This document shows, piece by piece, positions 6,604 through 15,719 of a stretch of 40,692 nucleotides of DNA. Location: the NCBI GenBank assembly GCA_017438525.1, contig JAFRVI010000043.1:1-40692 (forward strand). Direction: 5' to 3'. Each line of letters starts with the position of its first letter. Within the stretch, counting starts at the first letter, position 1. The notes below the pieces were generated by a model. It was not told the origin of the DNA, did no database searches, and saw nothing but the letters and a program-made list of their open reading frames with translations. The stretch is from Clostridia bacterium (GTDB lineage Bacteria; Bacillota; Clostridia; Oscillospirales; RGIG8002). A program made the translations under genes and the position numbers.

Positions 6604-7848
6604 TTATCTCACCTGACCGTCGCCTTCGATTAGGTACTTGTATGTGGTCAGGCAGTCGACGCCCATCGGGCCGCGGGCGTGGAGCTTCTGCGTGGAGATG
6701 CCGATCTCCGCGCCGTAGCCGAACTCGCCGCCGTCGGTGAAGCGGGTGGAGGCGTTGACGTAGACCGCCGCGGCGTCGACTTCGCGCAGGAAGCGCGCGG
6801 CGTTTTCCGCGTTCTCCGTGATTATCGCCTCGCTGTGTCCGGTCGAGTAGCGCGCGATATGCGCGAGCGCTTCGTCGATACCGCCGACGACCTTCACGGC
6901 GAGGATATAGTCGAGGAATTCGTTCGCCCAGTCGCTTTCGACCGCGGGCTTCACGCAGCCGCCGAGGATGGCGCGGGCGCGTTCGCAGCCGCGCAGCTCG
7001 ACGTTCTTCTCGTCAAGCTTCGACTTCATCAGCGGCAGAAACTTCTCCGCGACGTCCGCGTGGACGAGCGCGGTTTCGAGCGCGTTGCAGACGGAGGGGC
7101 GCGAAGTCTTGGCGTTGAAGATTATATCAGCCGCCATATCGAGATCGGCGGAGGCGTCCACGAAGGCGTGGCAGTTGCCCGTTCCGGTTTCTATCGTCGG
7201 GACGGTGGCGTTCTTCACCACCGCCGAGATGAGTCCGGCGCCTCCGCGCGGGATAAGCACGTCGACGAACTCGTTAAGCGTCATCAGCGCCGTAGCCGCT
7301 TCGCGCGAGGTATCCGGCAGGACGGTGACGCAGTCGGCGGGAAGCCCCGCGCTCTCGAGCGCGGCGCGCATTATCTCGCCGAGCTTGAGATTGGAATTTA
7401 TCGCCTCTTTGCCTCCCTTGAGGATGACGGCGTTGCCGCTTTTCAGACACAGCACGGCGGCGTCGACGGTGACGTTCGGACGCGCCTCGTATATGATCGC
7501 GATGACGCCGAGCGGCACCGCTTTTTTCGTTATCTTCAGCCCGTTGGGGCGGACGCGCTCGTCGAATACGCGGTCGAGCGGGTCGGGAACGCCGAGCAGT
7601 TCGAGCGCACCCTGCGCCATGAGCTTCACGCGGCTCTCGTTCAGCGCGAGGCGGTCGAGCATCGCGGCGCTCATGCCGTTTTCGCGCGCGGCGGCGAGGT
7701 CCGCTTCGTTCGCGGCGAAGATCTCGGCTTTGCGCTCTTCAAGCGCGGCGGCTATCGCGCGAAGCGCGGCGTTGCGCGTTTCGTTCGACGACGTTCCTAT
7801 TATGCGCGACGCCGCTTTCGCCGCGGCGCCGATGGCTCTGATATCCAT
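6604..7848 (-). CDS. proA: Gamma-glutamyl phosphate reductase
   Basis: Second enzyme of proline synthesis: NADPH-dependent reduction of glutamate 5-phosphate to the semialdehyde. About 414 residues, the normal length. The aldehyde dehydrogenase fold shows IYEARPNVTVDAAVLCLKSGNA and the catalytic Cys in SRPSVCNALET. I start it at the ATG at 7848 because AAAGG lies 8 bases before it. An in-frame GTG at 7869, overlapping the proB stop, would add seven residues (MKRKAGN) and lacks a better ribosome site. It is the second gene of a proBA operon and ends at a repeat island. No proC is seen. Confidence 0.95.
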   Translation of the reverse strand: MDIRAIGAAAKAASRIIGTSSNETRNAALRAIAAALEERKAEIFAANEADLAAARENGMSAAMLDRLALNESRVKLMAQGALELLGVPDPLDRVFDERVRPNGLKITKKAVPLGVIAIIYEARPNVTVDAAVLCLKSGNAVILKGGKEAINSNLKLGEIMRAALESAGLPADCVTVLPDTSREAATALMTLNEFVDVLIPRGGAGLISAVVKNATVPTIETGTGNCHAFVDASADLDMAADIIFNAKTSRPSVCNALETALVHADVAEKFLPLMKSKLDEKNVELRGCERARAILGGCVKPAVESDWANEFLDYILAVKVVGGIDEALAHIARYSTGHSEAIITENAENAARFLREVDAAAVYVNASTRFTDGGEFGYGAEIGISTQKLHARGPMGVDCLTTYKYLIEGDGQVR

Positions 7849-7865
7849 ATTCCCTGCCTTTCTTT

Positions 7866-8651
7866 TCACCCGGCGGCAAAGACCGTGCCGACCTGTTTCC
7901 CTTCAAGCAGTTCGTAAATCAGCGCGGGGTCCTCGCTGTTCATTATCACCGTTTCCCTGCCCTGCGCGAGCATACGCTCGGCGGCGCGGAGCTTGGAGGT
8001 CATGCCTCCCGTGCCGAGGGCGGATTTGCCCTCGCAGCTCTCGTACATTTCCGGCGTGATTTCGGTCACGCGCGGGATGAGCTTCGCGTCCGGATTCGAG
8101 TGCGGATTTGAATCGAAAAGCCCGTCCGCGTCGGTCAGGAAGATGAGCATATCCGCGCTTATCAGCTCCGCGACGACGGCGGAAAGGTTATCGTTATCGC
8201 GGAATCCGGCGAGCTCTTTTATCTCGTCGGTGTTCACGACATCGTTGGCGTTGACTATCGGGATGACGCCCATTGAAAGCAGGCGCTCGAAGGCGTTGAG
8301 GCAGTTGCGGCGCTGGACCTCATTTTCAACGTTGTTGCGCGTCAGAAGCACCTGCGCGACCGGCACGCCGAACTCGGCGAAGAGCTTGTCGTATATGTGC
8401 ATAAGGCGGATCTGCCCCACCGCGGCGGCTGCCTGGAGGCCGTCAAGCTCCGTCGGGCGAACTCCGTTCCAGAGCATCGCGCTGCCGACTCCGACCGCGC
8501 CGCTGCTGACGAGCACTACGCTGTTGCCGGTATTGCGCACGCCGCTGAGCACCTTCGCGAGCTCGTCGATCCTGCGCAGGTTGATGCTTCCGCCGTTGGC
8601 AGTCAGCGAGGAGGTGCCTATCTTGACGACTATTCTCTTCCCTTTTTCCAT
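7866..8651 (-). CDS. proB: Glutamate 5-kinase (short form, no PUA domain)
   Basis: First enzyme of proline synthesis: ATP-dependent phosphorylation of glutamate, normally feedback inhibited by proline. Its 261 residues cover only the amino acid kinase domain: VVKIGTSSLT at the N terminus, LVSSGAVGVG, NANDVVNTDEI, FRDNDNLSA and GTGGMTSKLRAAE. The C-terminal PUA domain of the 367-residue E. coli enzyme is absent, as in several Gram-positive and other short forms. GGAG lies about 10 bases before the ATG, and a promoter (TTGACA/TAAGAT) is at 8717-8744 on the minus strand. proA follows directly. Confidence 0.95.
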   Translation of the reverse strand: MEKGKRIVVKIGTSSLTANGGSINLRRIDELAKVLSGVRNTGNSVVLVSSGAVGVGSAMLWNGVRPTELDGLQAAAAVGQIRLMHIYDKLFAEFGVPVAQVLLTRNNVENEVQRRNCLNAFERLLSMGVIPIVNANDVVNTDEIKELAGFRDNDNLSAVVAELISADMLIFLTDADGLFDSNPHSNPDAKLIPRVTEITPEMYESCEGKSALGTGGMTSKLRAAERMLAQGRETVIMNSEDPALIYELLEGKQVGTVFAAG

Positions 8652-8716
8652 ATACGTTCCGCTCCTTTCGCGCCTTTCGGCGCGGCCAAGCTTATCAGTC
8701 GTTCCCTTATTTTGTT

Positions 8717-8744
8717 ATCTTATCATATTTTTTGAATATGTCAA
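8717..8744 (-). promoter_or_regulatory. Promoter for proBA
   Basis: On the minus strand, TTGACA (8739-8744) and TAAGAT (8717-8722) have a 16-bp spacer. It lies back to back with the zapA promoter, so the two units share a control region of about 70 bp. Confidence 0.75.
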
Positions 8745-8754
8745 CAAAAAAGTG

Positions 8755-8783
8755 TTGAGAAACGCGGAAATGTTTGCTATAAT
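8755..8783 (+). promoter_or_regulatory. Promoter for the zapA-dut-mre run
   Basis: TTGAGA (8755-8760) and TATAAT (8778-8783) have a 17-bp spacer, about 50 bases before the zapA start. Confidence 0.8.
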
Positions 8784-8834
8784 GTGAGATGATAGTATAA
8801 TAGTATAAATATGTACAATTTCGGGGTGGACAAC

Positions 8835-9245
8835 ATGAGCGAAAAAAATCTTATCAACGTAAAGATCGGCGGAGTTCCTTACACCATCAAGACCGACGAG
8901 CCCGCGGTGAACGTTGAACGCGCGGCCGCCGACGTCGACCGCCGCATCGCCGCGCACCAGCGCGACGCGCAGTGGCTCAGCACCGAGAAGGCGCTTGCGC
9001 TGACTTCAATCGAGCTCGCGGATCGCTACCTCCGTCTCAAAGACGAGGTCGACAACGTCAACGCGCGCTACCGCGAGACTTCCAAGCAGCTCTTCTATCT
9101 CCAGAAGGAGACGGACGAACTCAAGCAGAAGCTCTTTGAGGCGCAGCACGGCGCGGCGTCCGAACCGCTCGACGACGAACCCGAGGAGAAGGACAACGGC
9201 GAGAACGGTTACGGCTACGGCGGCGAGGTGAGCAGCTTTGTCTGA
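8835..9245 (+). CDS. zapA: Cell division protein ZapA
   Basis: A 136-residue ZapA-type protein, which binds and bundles FtsZ at the division site. The N-terminal globular part (INVKIGGVPYTIKTDEP, then VERAAADVDRRIAAHQRD) matches ZapA. It is followed by a long coiled coil (about residues 55-100, KALALTSIELADRYLRLKDE and onward) and an acidic, Gly-rich disordered tail. The ATG at 8835 follows GGGGTGG; eight extra in-frame codons from 8811 are possible but lack a ribosome site. It overlaps dut by 8 bases. Placement ahead of mreBCD groups division and shape genes. Confidence 0.85.
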   Translation: MSEKNLINVKIGGVPYTIKTDEPAVNVERAAADVDRRIAAHQRDAQWLSTEKALALTSIELADRYLRLKDEVDNVNARYRETSKQLFYLQKETDELKQKLFEAQHGAASEPLDDEPEEKDNGENGYGYGGEVSSFV

Positions 9246-9684
9246 CGCCCGAGTTTTCGTTAAGCTGACCGGACGCGCGGGCGTGAAAGCGCCCGAACGC
9301 GCGACCTCCGGCAGCGCCGGCTTCGACCTGTGCGCCGCGATAGAAGCGCCGCTGACGCTTCAACCCGGCAAGCTCGCCTCCGTGCCGACGGGTATAGCCG
9401 TAAAGCTCCCCGAAGGCAGCGTCGGTCTGCTCTTCGGCAGAAGCGGACTCGGCGTCAAGCACGGCGTGACGCTCTCCAACTCCGTCGGCGTCATCGACAG
9501 CGACTACACCGGCGAGATCTTCGTCGGGCTCTGCAACGTCTCCGACGAACCCTACACGATAATGCCGCTCGACCGCGTCGCGCAGCTCGTCGTTACGTCT
9601 CCCCTTCCGGTAACTCTCGTTGAAACGGAAAAGCTCGAGGAGACCGAACGCGGTGCGGGCGGATTCGGCTCGACCGGCAGATAA
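9238..9684 (+). CDS. dut: dUTP diphosphatase
   Basis: A 148-residue trimeric dUTPase: it converts dUTP to dUMP and diphosphate, keeping uracil out of DNA and feeding thymidylate synthesis. The five family motifs are seen: GSAGFDL, the GRSGLG-type motif as FGRSGLGVKHG, GVIDSDYTGEI, RVAQLVV, and the C-terminal Gly-rich ERGAGGFGSTGR that closes on the substrate. The start is TTG at 9238, inside the last codons of zapA, with GGTGAG at 9226-9231; translation is probably coupled. Normal length. Confidence 0.95.
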   Translation: MSDARVFVKLTGRAGVKAPERATSGSAGFDLCAAIEAPLTLQPGKLASVPTGIAVKLPEGSVGLLFGRSGLGVKHGVTLSNSVGVIDSDYTGEIFVGLCNVSDEPYTIMPLDRVAQLVVTSPLPVTLVETEKLEETERGAGGFGSTGR

Positions 9685-9735
9685 CCACCTTCGTTTTTTA
9701 TCCCCTCCCGCCATGGCGGAGAAAGGCAGTTTTAT

Positions 9736-10758
9736 ATGGGACTTTTCAATAACTTCATCGGCATCGACATGGGCACCTCCAACACGAAGATATATTACAA
9801 GGACCGCGGCATAGTGCTGCGCGAACCCAGCGTCGTCGCCATCGACAACTACGACGAGGTCATACGCGCCGCCGGCAACGAGGCCAAGGAAATGCTCGGC
9901 CGCACGCCGAAGGACATAACCGCCGTACGTCCGATCCAGGACGGCGTCATCGCCGACCTGACCAGCACGGAGGGGATGCTCCGCCGCTTCGTCAAGGAGG
10001 TCTGCGGCAACAGCTTCTTCTCGAAGCCGCGCGCGGTCATCGCCGTGCCCTTCAACGTCACGGAGGTCGAGCGCCACGCCGTCAAGCAGGCGGCCGCGGG
10101 CGCGGGAGTGCGCGATCCGCGCACCGTCGACGAGCCCATGGCGGCGGCCATCGGCGCCGGACTCCCGATCGCCGAGGCGACCGGTTCGATGATAGTCGAC
10201 ATCGGCGGCGGACTGACCGAGGTCGCGGTCATCTCCTACCAGGGCATAGTTTCCAGCTGCTCGGTCAAGGTCGCGGGCGACGACTTCGACGACGCCATCG
10301 TCGACTACGTCAGACGCAAATACAATATCGCCATCGGCGGACGCACCGCCGAGGAGGTCAAGATACATATCGGCTCCGCGTACCCTTATGAGAACGAAGG
10401 GCGCGAGCTGATCAAGGGCAGGAACATCATCGACGGACTTCCCAGAGAACTCGAGATAACCGCCTCCGAGGTGCGCGAGGCGCTCAGCGACTCCGTCGCC
10501 GCGATACTCGAAGCCGTGCGTTCGACGCTGGAGAAAACACCGCCGGAGCTTTCCGCCGACCTCATCGAGCGCGGCATCATGCTCTGCGGCGGCTCCGCGC
10601 TGCTGCGCGGCATCGACACCGTCATCGCGCAGGAGACCGGCATGCCCGTCTATATAGCTCCGGAGCCCACCGACTGCGTCGCCATCGGCGCCGGAATGAT
10701 GCTCGAGCACATCGACGAATTCGACAACGACGATTCCTACGGCTACAGAATGGCGTAA
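9736..10758 (+). CDS. mreB: Rod-shape actin homologue MreB
   Basis: A 340-residue bacterial actin that forms membrane-bound filaments to guide the elongation machinery. ATP-binding motifs are visible: phosphate-1 GIDMGTSNTKIY (residues 9-20), phosphate-2 DIGGGLTEVAVI (about 155-166), and the adenosine motif around LCGGSALLRGI. The short N-terminal hydrophobic stretch MGLFNNF could insert in the membrane. GGAGAAAGG lies upstream of the ATG. It is followed in order by mreC, mreD and the class B PBP2, the standard elongasome cluster. Confidence 0.95.
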   Translation: MGLFNNFIGIDMGTSNTKIYYKDRGIVLREPSVVAIDNYDEVIRAAGNEAKEMLGRTPKDITAVRPIQDGVIADLTSTEGMLRRFVKEVCGNSFFSKPRAVIAVPFNVTEVERHAVKQAAAGAGVRDPRTVDEPMAAAIGAGLPIAEATGSMIVDIGGGLTEVAVISYQGIVSSCSVKVAGDDFDDAIVDYVRRKYNIAIGGRTAEEVKIHIGSAYPYENEGRELIKGRNIIDGLPRELEITASEVREALSDSVAAILEAVRSTLEKTPPELSADLIERGIMLCGGSALLRGIDTVIAQETGMPVYIAPEPTDCVAIGAGMMLEHIDEFDNDDSYGYRMA

Positions 10759-10820
10759 CCGCCGTTCACGCGGTTTCCGCCGCGTAACCGTTCCATTCAT
10801 CTTGCAAAAGAGGTCACGAA

Positions 10821-11666
10821 ATGCGGGATTTCTTCACCGGAAAGAAAATTAAAATAATCGCCGCGGTCTGCCTCGTGCTCATCGGCTCGATGATCTATTC
10901 GCTCAGCCGCGGCGGCGAAGCGAGCTATCTCGAGAGCTTTTTCGGCGCGCTCACCACACCGTTCCAGAAGGCCAACGCCGCCATCGTCAACGGGCTGTCG
11001 GATTTCTTCGTCAAGCTCGGCGACTACGACCGGCTGAAAGAGGAGAACGACATGCTCCGGCAGGAGATACGACGGCTGCAGACGCTGGAAAGCCAGAATG
11101 AGATGCTGATGCAGGAAAACGCCTTCCTTAAAGACAGTCTCGGACTGACCGAGCGCCTTACCGAGCTTTCGCTTACCAAGGCGAAGGTCATAGGCCGCGA
11201 TCCTTCCGGCTGGTTCGACGTCATATCCGTCGACCGTGGGAGCATCGACGGAGTCGAGGTGCGCGATCCGGTCATTTCAAGCGGCAGCATCATCGGCTAC
11301 GTCAGCGAGGTCTATCTGACCTACAGCAAGATCACGACCATACTCGACGTTTCGTTCGAGTGCGGCGCGCTCGAGACACGCACCGGCGAAGTCGCCGTGG
11401 TCGAGGGCGACGCGAAGCTCCGTGAGGACGGCAAGTGCAAAATGAGCTACCTGCCGCGCGAGACCGAGGTCGCCGCGGGCGATATGATCGTCACGAGCGG
11501 ACTCGGCGGCGCCTTCCCGAAAAACATAATCGTCGGCACCGTGGAAGAGGTCCGCGCCGAGACTCACGGCGCTTCAAGCTACGCGGTGATAGTTCCCTAC
11601 ACCGACATCAGCCAGCTGCGCAACGTCTATATAATCACAGATTTCACCGGACAGGAGCAGGAATAA
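10821..11666 (+). CDS. mreC: Cell shape protein MreC
   Basis: A 281-residue bitopic membrane protein that links MreB filaments to the extracellular PBP2. It has one membrane segment at about residues 10-27, a Leu/Glu-rich coiled coil at about 68-108 (used for dimerisation), and the MreC beta-barrel core with KVIGRDPSGWFDVISVDRGS and DMIVTSGLGGAFPK. Normal length. The stop is one base from the mreD start. Confidence 0.95.
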   Translation: MRDFFTGKKIKIIAAVCLVLIGSMIYSLSRGGEASYLESFFGALTTPFQKANAAIVNGLSDFFVKLGDYDRLKEENDMLRQEIRRLQTLESQNEMLMQENAFLKDSLGLTERLTELSLTKAKVIGRDPSGWFDVISVDRGSIDGVEVRDPVISSGSIIGYVSEVYLTYSKITTILDVSFECGALETRTGEVAVVEGDAKLREDGKCKMSYLPRETEVAAGDMIVTSGLGGAFPKNIIVGTVEEVRAETHGASSYAVIVPYTDISQLRNVYIITDFTGQEQE

Positions 11667-11667
11667 C

Positions 11668-12180
11668 GTGAACAGCAACAAACCGAAGGCCTCCTTCGCA
11701 AAGTGGACGGTGTATTCGTTTCTGCTGCTTCTCATGCTCGTGCTGCAGAACACGCTGTCGCTTCACATTTCGTACATATGCCTCGTGCTGCCCGCCGTTG
11801 TCGTCATCTCACTGAACGACGATTCGGACGTAGGGCTCGTGCTCGGGTGCGTGTTCGGTCTGCTCTGGGACGTCACTTCGGGGCGCCTTTTCGGCTATAA
11901 CGCGCTGCTGATGCTGCTTTTCGCCTTCGCGGCGCAGATCGTCGCGGCGAACCTCATCCGCGTCAAATGGCTGACGAATCTCGTGACAGTTGCGGCGTTC
12001 GCTGCGATATATCAGCTGATAACCTACTTTTTCTTCTTTTTGATATGGGGCAACGGCGGAGCTTGGTACACCGTCTTCCTCGCCATCCTGCACGGAGGTT
12101 TGAGCGCGGCGGTAACGGGAACGATCTTTTTCATCATTTTCCGCCCGATAAGCAGGAAGATCAATTCGCCCGTCGGATAA
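11668..12180 (+). CDS. mreD: Cell shape protein MreD
   Basis: A 170-residue polytopic membrane protein with about five hydrophobic segments and the MreD signature (LLWDVTSGRLFGYNALLML). It belongs to the elongasome; its biochemical role is not settled. The start is GTG at 11668, one base after the mreC stop, with CAGGAGCAGG as ribosome site inside the mreC end. Position between mreC and PBP2 supports the call. Confidence 0.92.
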   Translation: MNSNKPKASFAKWTVYSFLLLLMLVLQNTLSLHISYICLVLPAVVVISLNDDSDVGLVLGCVFGLLWDVTSGRLFGYNALLMLLFAFAAQIVAANLIRVKWLTNLVTVAAFAAIYQLITYFFFFLIWGNGGAWYTVFLAILHGGLSAAVTGTIFFIIFRPISRKINSPVG

Positions 12181-12189
12181 GGGGAAACT

Positions 12190-14436
12190 ATGGATAAGCG
12201 AAGCAAAAGGATAAAAACGTTTATACTGGGCGTCTTTTGGTGCCTGGTCGTCGTCGTATACATAGTTCGCCTCATGAACCTCCAGCTCGTCCACGGCGAC
12301 GAATACCTAGAGACCGCCACGAAGCGTTCTTATAAGACTCAAACGACGGTCGCCGTTCGCGGAGAGATACTCGATTCCGACGGTGAGCCGATAGTCACCA
12401 ACCGCATGGGGCTTTCCGTTACGCTCGACCGCGCGTACATACCCAAGGGCCAGGAGAACGACACCTGCGCAAAGCTCATAAAGATACTGCTCGAAAACGA
12501 AGTCGAGATCAAGGACGGCGTTCCGATAACCGACGTATCCCCATATGAATGGGAGGCGGGCAAGGAAAACGCGAAGAAAAAGCTGCTGAAAACACTGGGC
12601 CTTGACGACGGCGCTTCGCCTCAGGACGCGCTCGCCGCGCTTTACAACCGTTACGGCATTGAAGGCGGCGATGCCGCCGGAATGCGCCGCCTCGCCGGAT
12701 TTCGCTACGAGATGGAGCTCCGCAACTTCGCGATCGGCACGCCTTTCACCGCCGCCAGCGACATCTCTGCCGAGACCGCCAGCGAGATAAAGGAGCGCCG
12801 CTATGAAATGAGCGGCGTCGACGTGACCGTCGAGCCGATACGGATTATAAACGACGGCACCTTCGCCCCGCACGTCATCGGCAGGACGGGCCTTATTTCC
12901 GCCGAGGAGGCCGACAGCTACGTAGAACGCGGCTACCCGCTTAACGCCACGGTCGGCAAGGAAGGCGCGGAAAAGGCCTTCGAGGACTACCTTCGCGGCA
13001 CCGAGGGCGAGAGTCTCGTTGAAGTCGACAGCACCGGCAAGGTCGTCGGGGTACACTCCGGCGAGACCTCCAAACCCGGCAACACCATAAAGCTGACGAT
13101 AAATTCCAAACTGCAGCGCGTAGCGCAGGACGCGCTTGAAGCCACCATTAAGCGCATCAAAGCAAACGCCAAAAACGGCGTCGGCGAAGACTGCAACGCC
13201 GGCTCCGTCGTCGCGATCAACCCCAACACGGGCGCGATCTACGCGATGGCAAGCTATCCGACCTACGACCTGACGCGGTATTCCGCGGACTTCTCCGATC
13301 TGATAAGCAATCCCGCCAACCCGCTGCTCAACCGCGTTATCGGCGGCACCTACTCCCCCGGCTCGACCTTCAAGCCCGCGACCGCGCTCGCCGGACTTGA
13401 AAATAAAGTCATCACCACCGACGAAATAATCTACGACAAGGGAATATACACCTTCTACGACGACTACCAGCCGAAGTGCTGGATCTACGACAGCTATGGC
13501 ACTACGCACGGACCCTGCGACGTCGCCAAGGCGCTGCAGACCTCCTGCAACTACTTCTTCTTCGAGGTCGGCAGGCGGCTCGGCATAGATAAGCTCGACG
13601 AAGTCTGCACGCGGCTCGGACTCGGAGAAAAGACCGGTATCGAGATCCCCGGCGAAAGCGCGGGCGTCCTCGCCAGCAGAAAGTATAAGGAAAACACCTT
13701 CGGCGAATCGTGGTACGGCGGCGACGACCTCCAGGCCGCGATCGGCCAGTCATACCACCTCTTCACCCCGCTGCAGATAGCGAACTATATCGCCACCATC
13801 GCCAACGGCGGAACGCGCTATCAGGTCCACCTGCTCGACAAGATACTCGATTACAACGACAGATCGGTCATCAACCAGTTCGAGCCGAGGGTCGTTTCCA
13901 CCGTCAGCATGACCGAACAGGAGCAGAACGCGATACTGCGCGGATTGCGCTCCGTCACCGAGGAAGGCGGCACCGCCTCAAGAGTTTTTGAGAACTACCC
14001 CATTTCCGTAGGCGGCAAGACGGGAACGGCGTCCGTTTCCAAGGGCACCGCGACCGGCGTCTTCGTCAGCTTCGCCCCGTACAAGAACCCCGAAATAGTT
14101 ATATGCGTGCTCGTTGAGCACGCCGGCAGCGGCAACGGCGTCGCGCCCGTCGCCAAAGAGATAATGGACGCCTACTTCAAGCTCGGCAAGTACGCCGACG
14201 GCTACGAAGCCCCGCCGTCCTCCTCCGAGCCGCTCTCGTCCTCGGTTTCAAGCTCACGCGGCGAAAGCTCCTCCGGGCAGGAGCCCGCCCTTCCCGACAG
14301 CAGTTCTTCCGAGCCCTCAAGCTCGTCGCAGGAGAGCGAGCCCGACAACGGCGGCGAGGAGGAAAGCTCCTCCGAGCCCGAACCCGATAATCCCGAAAAC
14401 CCGCCGGACAACGGAGGCGGCGAACCGCCGCCGTAA
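12190..14436 (+). CDS. mrdA: Class B penicillin-binding protein 2 with Ser/Glu/Pro-rich tail
   Basis: A 748-residue transpeptidase that cross-links peptidoglycan during side-wall elongation. It has one N-terminal membrane anchor (about 10-27), a PBP dimerisation domain, then the transpeptidase with SxxK at Ser392-Lys395 (SPGSTFK), SxN at 452-454 (SCN) and KTG at 610-612. From about residue 672 the chain becomes a low-complexity Ser/Glu/Pro/Asn tail ending GGGEPPP, about 75 residues on the outer face of the membrane. It is probably a disordered spacer in the wall. It follows mreD by 9 bases. No rodA partner is in the window. Confidence 0.95.
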   Translation: MDKRSKRIKTFILGVFWCLVVVVYIVRLMNLQLVHGDEYLETATKRSYKTQTTVAVRGEILDSDGEPIVTNRMGLSVTLDRAYIPKGQENDTCAKLIKILLENEVEIKDGVPITDVSPYEWEAGKENAKKKLLKTLGLDDGASPQDALAALYNRYGIEGGDAAGMRRLAGFRYEMELRNFAIGTPFTAASDISAETASEIKERRYEMSGVDVTVEPIRIINDGTFAPHVIGRTGLISAEEADSYVERGYPLNATVGKEGAEKAFEDYLRGTEGESLVEVDSTGKVVGVHSGETSKPGNTIKLTINSKLQRVAQDALEATIKRIKANAKNGVGEDCNAGSVVAINPNTGAIYAMASYPTYDLTRYSADFSDLISNPANPLLNRVIGGTYSPGSTFKPATALAGLENKVITTDEIIYDKGIYTFYDDYQPKCWIYDSYGTTHGPCDVAKALQTSCNYFFFEVGRRLGIDKLDEVCTRLGLGEKTGIEIPGESAGVLASRKYKENTFGESWYGGDDLQAAIGQSYHLFTPLQIANYIATIANGGTRYQVHLLDKILDYNDRSVINQFEPRVVSTVSMTEQEQNAILRGLRSVTEEGGTASRVFENYPISVGGKTGTASVSKGTATGVFVSFAPYKNPEIVICVLVEHAGSGNGVAPVAKEIMDAYFKLGKYADGYEAPPSSSEPLSSSVSSSRGESSSGQEPALPDSSSSEPSSSSQESEPDNGGEEESSSEPEPDNPENPPDNGGGEPPP

Positions 14437-14470
14437 TTCCGCAGTTAAAACACACAGGGAGGGATGACCC

Positions 14471-15205
14471 TTGGCACAGTCAATAGCCGTCATATCCGGA
14501 AAGGGAGGCGTCGGAAAATCCTTTTTCTGCGTCAACTCCGCCGCCGCGCTCGCGATGCGCGGCAAAGCGTCTCTCATCGTCGACGTCGACTCCGGTATGC
14601 GCAACGCCGATATAATACTTCGCAAAAGCGACAGCTTCATATACGACCTTTCCGATATCGAGCGCGGAAACTGCTCCTTTGAAGACGCCATTGTCGACGT
14701 CGCCGGAGGCGGTCGTCTCGCGCTGATACCCGGCGCGAAGGATCCCGACTACGTTCCCGAGCCGGAATTCCTTAAAAAGCTCGCGGAGAAAGCCGCGAAG
14801 AAATACCGCTTCGTCATTTTCGACTGCCCCGCCGGCATAGGCGCTTCCGTAAGAAACGCCGCACAGGCCGCGGACAAGGTCGTTATCGTCACCAATCCGC
14901 AGAAGGAAGCGGCGATACCCGCTTCCGCGGCGGCCGAAACGGTGCGCCGCGCGAGTCCGGACAAGCCCTTCTTCGTCCTTGTGAACATGGTAAATCCGCG
15001 CGGTATCGGGCGGCGTGATATGTCACCGGATCAGATTATGGATTCCTGCTGCGCGCGGCTGCTCGGCGTCGTCTACCGCACCGACGGAGTTGAAAAAGCG
15101 AGCCGCGCCAACACGCTGCTCGTCACCGGCAAAAGTCTCGAATCGCAGCAGCTCCGCAACGCCGCCGCCCGTCTTTGCGGCGAGCGCGTGCCGCTTCTGC
15201 TCTGA
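14471..15205 (+). CDS. minD: MinD-family P-loop ATPase
   Basis: A 244-residue ATPase of the MinD/ParA class, acting in division-site placement. The deviant Walker A GKGGVGKS (residues 10-17), VDVDSGMRNADIIL and FDCPAGIGA match MinD. The C terminus (NAAARLCGERVPLLL) does not form the usual Lys/Arg/Phe-rich amphipathic membrane helix, so membrane cycling is uncertain. The start is TTG at 14471 after AGGGAGGG. It sits between PBP2 and mgsA, where related Clostridia carry minC, minD, minE and often rodA; only the ATPase remains here. Calling it MinD is well supported by family, less so by function. Confidence 0.8.
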   Translation: MAQSIAVISGKGGVGKSFFCVNSAAALAMRGKASLIVDVDSGMRNADIILRKSDSFIYDLSDIERGNCSFEDAIVDVAGGGRLALIPGAKDPDYVPEPEFLKKLAEKAAKKYRFVIFDCPAGIGASVRNAAQAADKVVIVTNPQKEAAIPASAAAETVRRASPDKPFFVLVNMVNPRGIGRRDMSPDQIMDSCCARLLGVVYRTDGVEKASRANTLLVTGKSLESQQLRNAAARLCGERVPLLL

Positions 15206-15256
15206 TCCTTCCAATCCCTCAAACATTCATTTTCGCGAAACGGAGGTATATTTTTT

Positions 15257-15655
15257 ATGGAAATCGCGTTAATGGCCGACGATAAGAAAAAGGAATTGAT
15301 GATACAGTTCTGTATCGCCTACGCCGGCACCCTCAACAAGCACAATCTCTGCGCCACAGGCGCCACCGCCAGACAGATCTCCGAGGCGACCGGTCTGACT
15401 ATCGAGCCGTACCTCGGCGGAATACAGGGAGGCGGCGAGCAGGTGCTCGCCCGCATCTCCTGCGACGAGATCGATCTGGTGATATACTTCCGCGATCCGC
15501 AGGCGGCGGACGAGTCGCTCGACTTCTCCCGCGTCTGCGACGTGCATAATATCCCCTACGCCACGAACCTCGCCGGCGCGGAGGTGCTTATCCTCGCGCT
15601 TCAGCGCGGAGACCTCGACTGGCGTTATAACTTAAAGCCGCGCAGAAGCCGCTGA
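15257..15655 (+). CDS. mgsA: Methylglyoxal synthase
   Basis: A 132-residue enzyme that turns dihydroxyacetone phosphate into methylglyoxal and phosphate, a bypass of lower glycolysis under phosphate shortage. The family core is clear: ALMADDKKKELM, HNLCATGATARQI, the phosphate loop GGIQGGGEQVLARI, catalytic Asp region DLVIYFRDP, and CDVHNIPYATNLAGAE. GGAGG at 15242-15246 precedes the ATG by 10 bases. An in-frame ATG at 15272 is a possible shorter start. The minD-mgsA neighbourhood is known in Clostridia. Confidence 0.93.
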   Translation: MEIALMADDKKKELMIQFCIAYAGTLNKHNLCATGATARQISEATGLTIEPYLGGIQGGGEQVLARISCDEIDLVIYFRDPQAADESLDFSRVCDVHNIPYATNLAGAEVLILALQRGDLDWRYNLKPRRSR

Positions 15656-15719
15656 CGCTTCTTTGCGCGAAAAATCTTCTCTGCGAGAAGACCGATTATG
15701 AGAAACAGGATGTGAACCG

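Noticed and set aside
7849-7869. GTG start of proA overlapping the proB stop
   Set aside because: It would add seven non-conserved residues; the ATG at 7848 has the better placed AAAGG. It remains a minor possibility.
9706-9718. Palindrome CCGCCATGGCGG before mreB as an operator
   Set aside because: Short, in GC-rich DNA, and partly the ribosome site region; not enough to claim a site.
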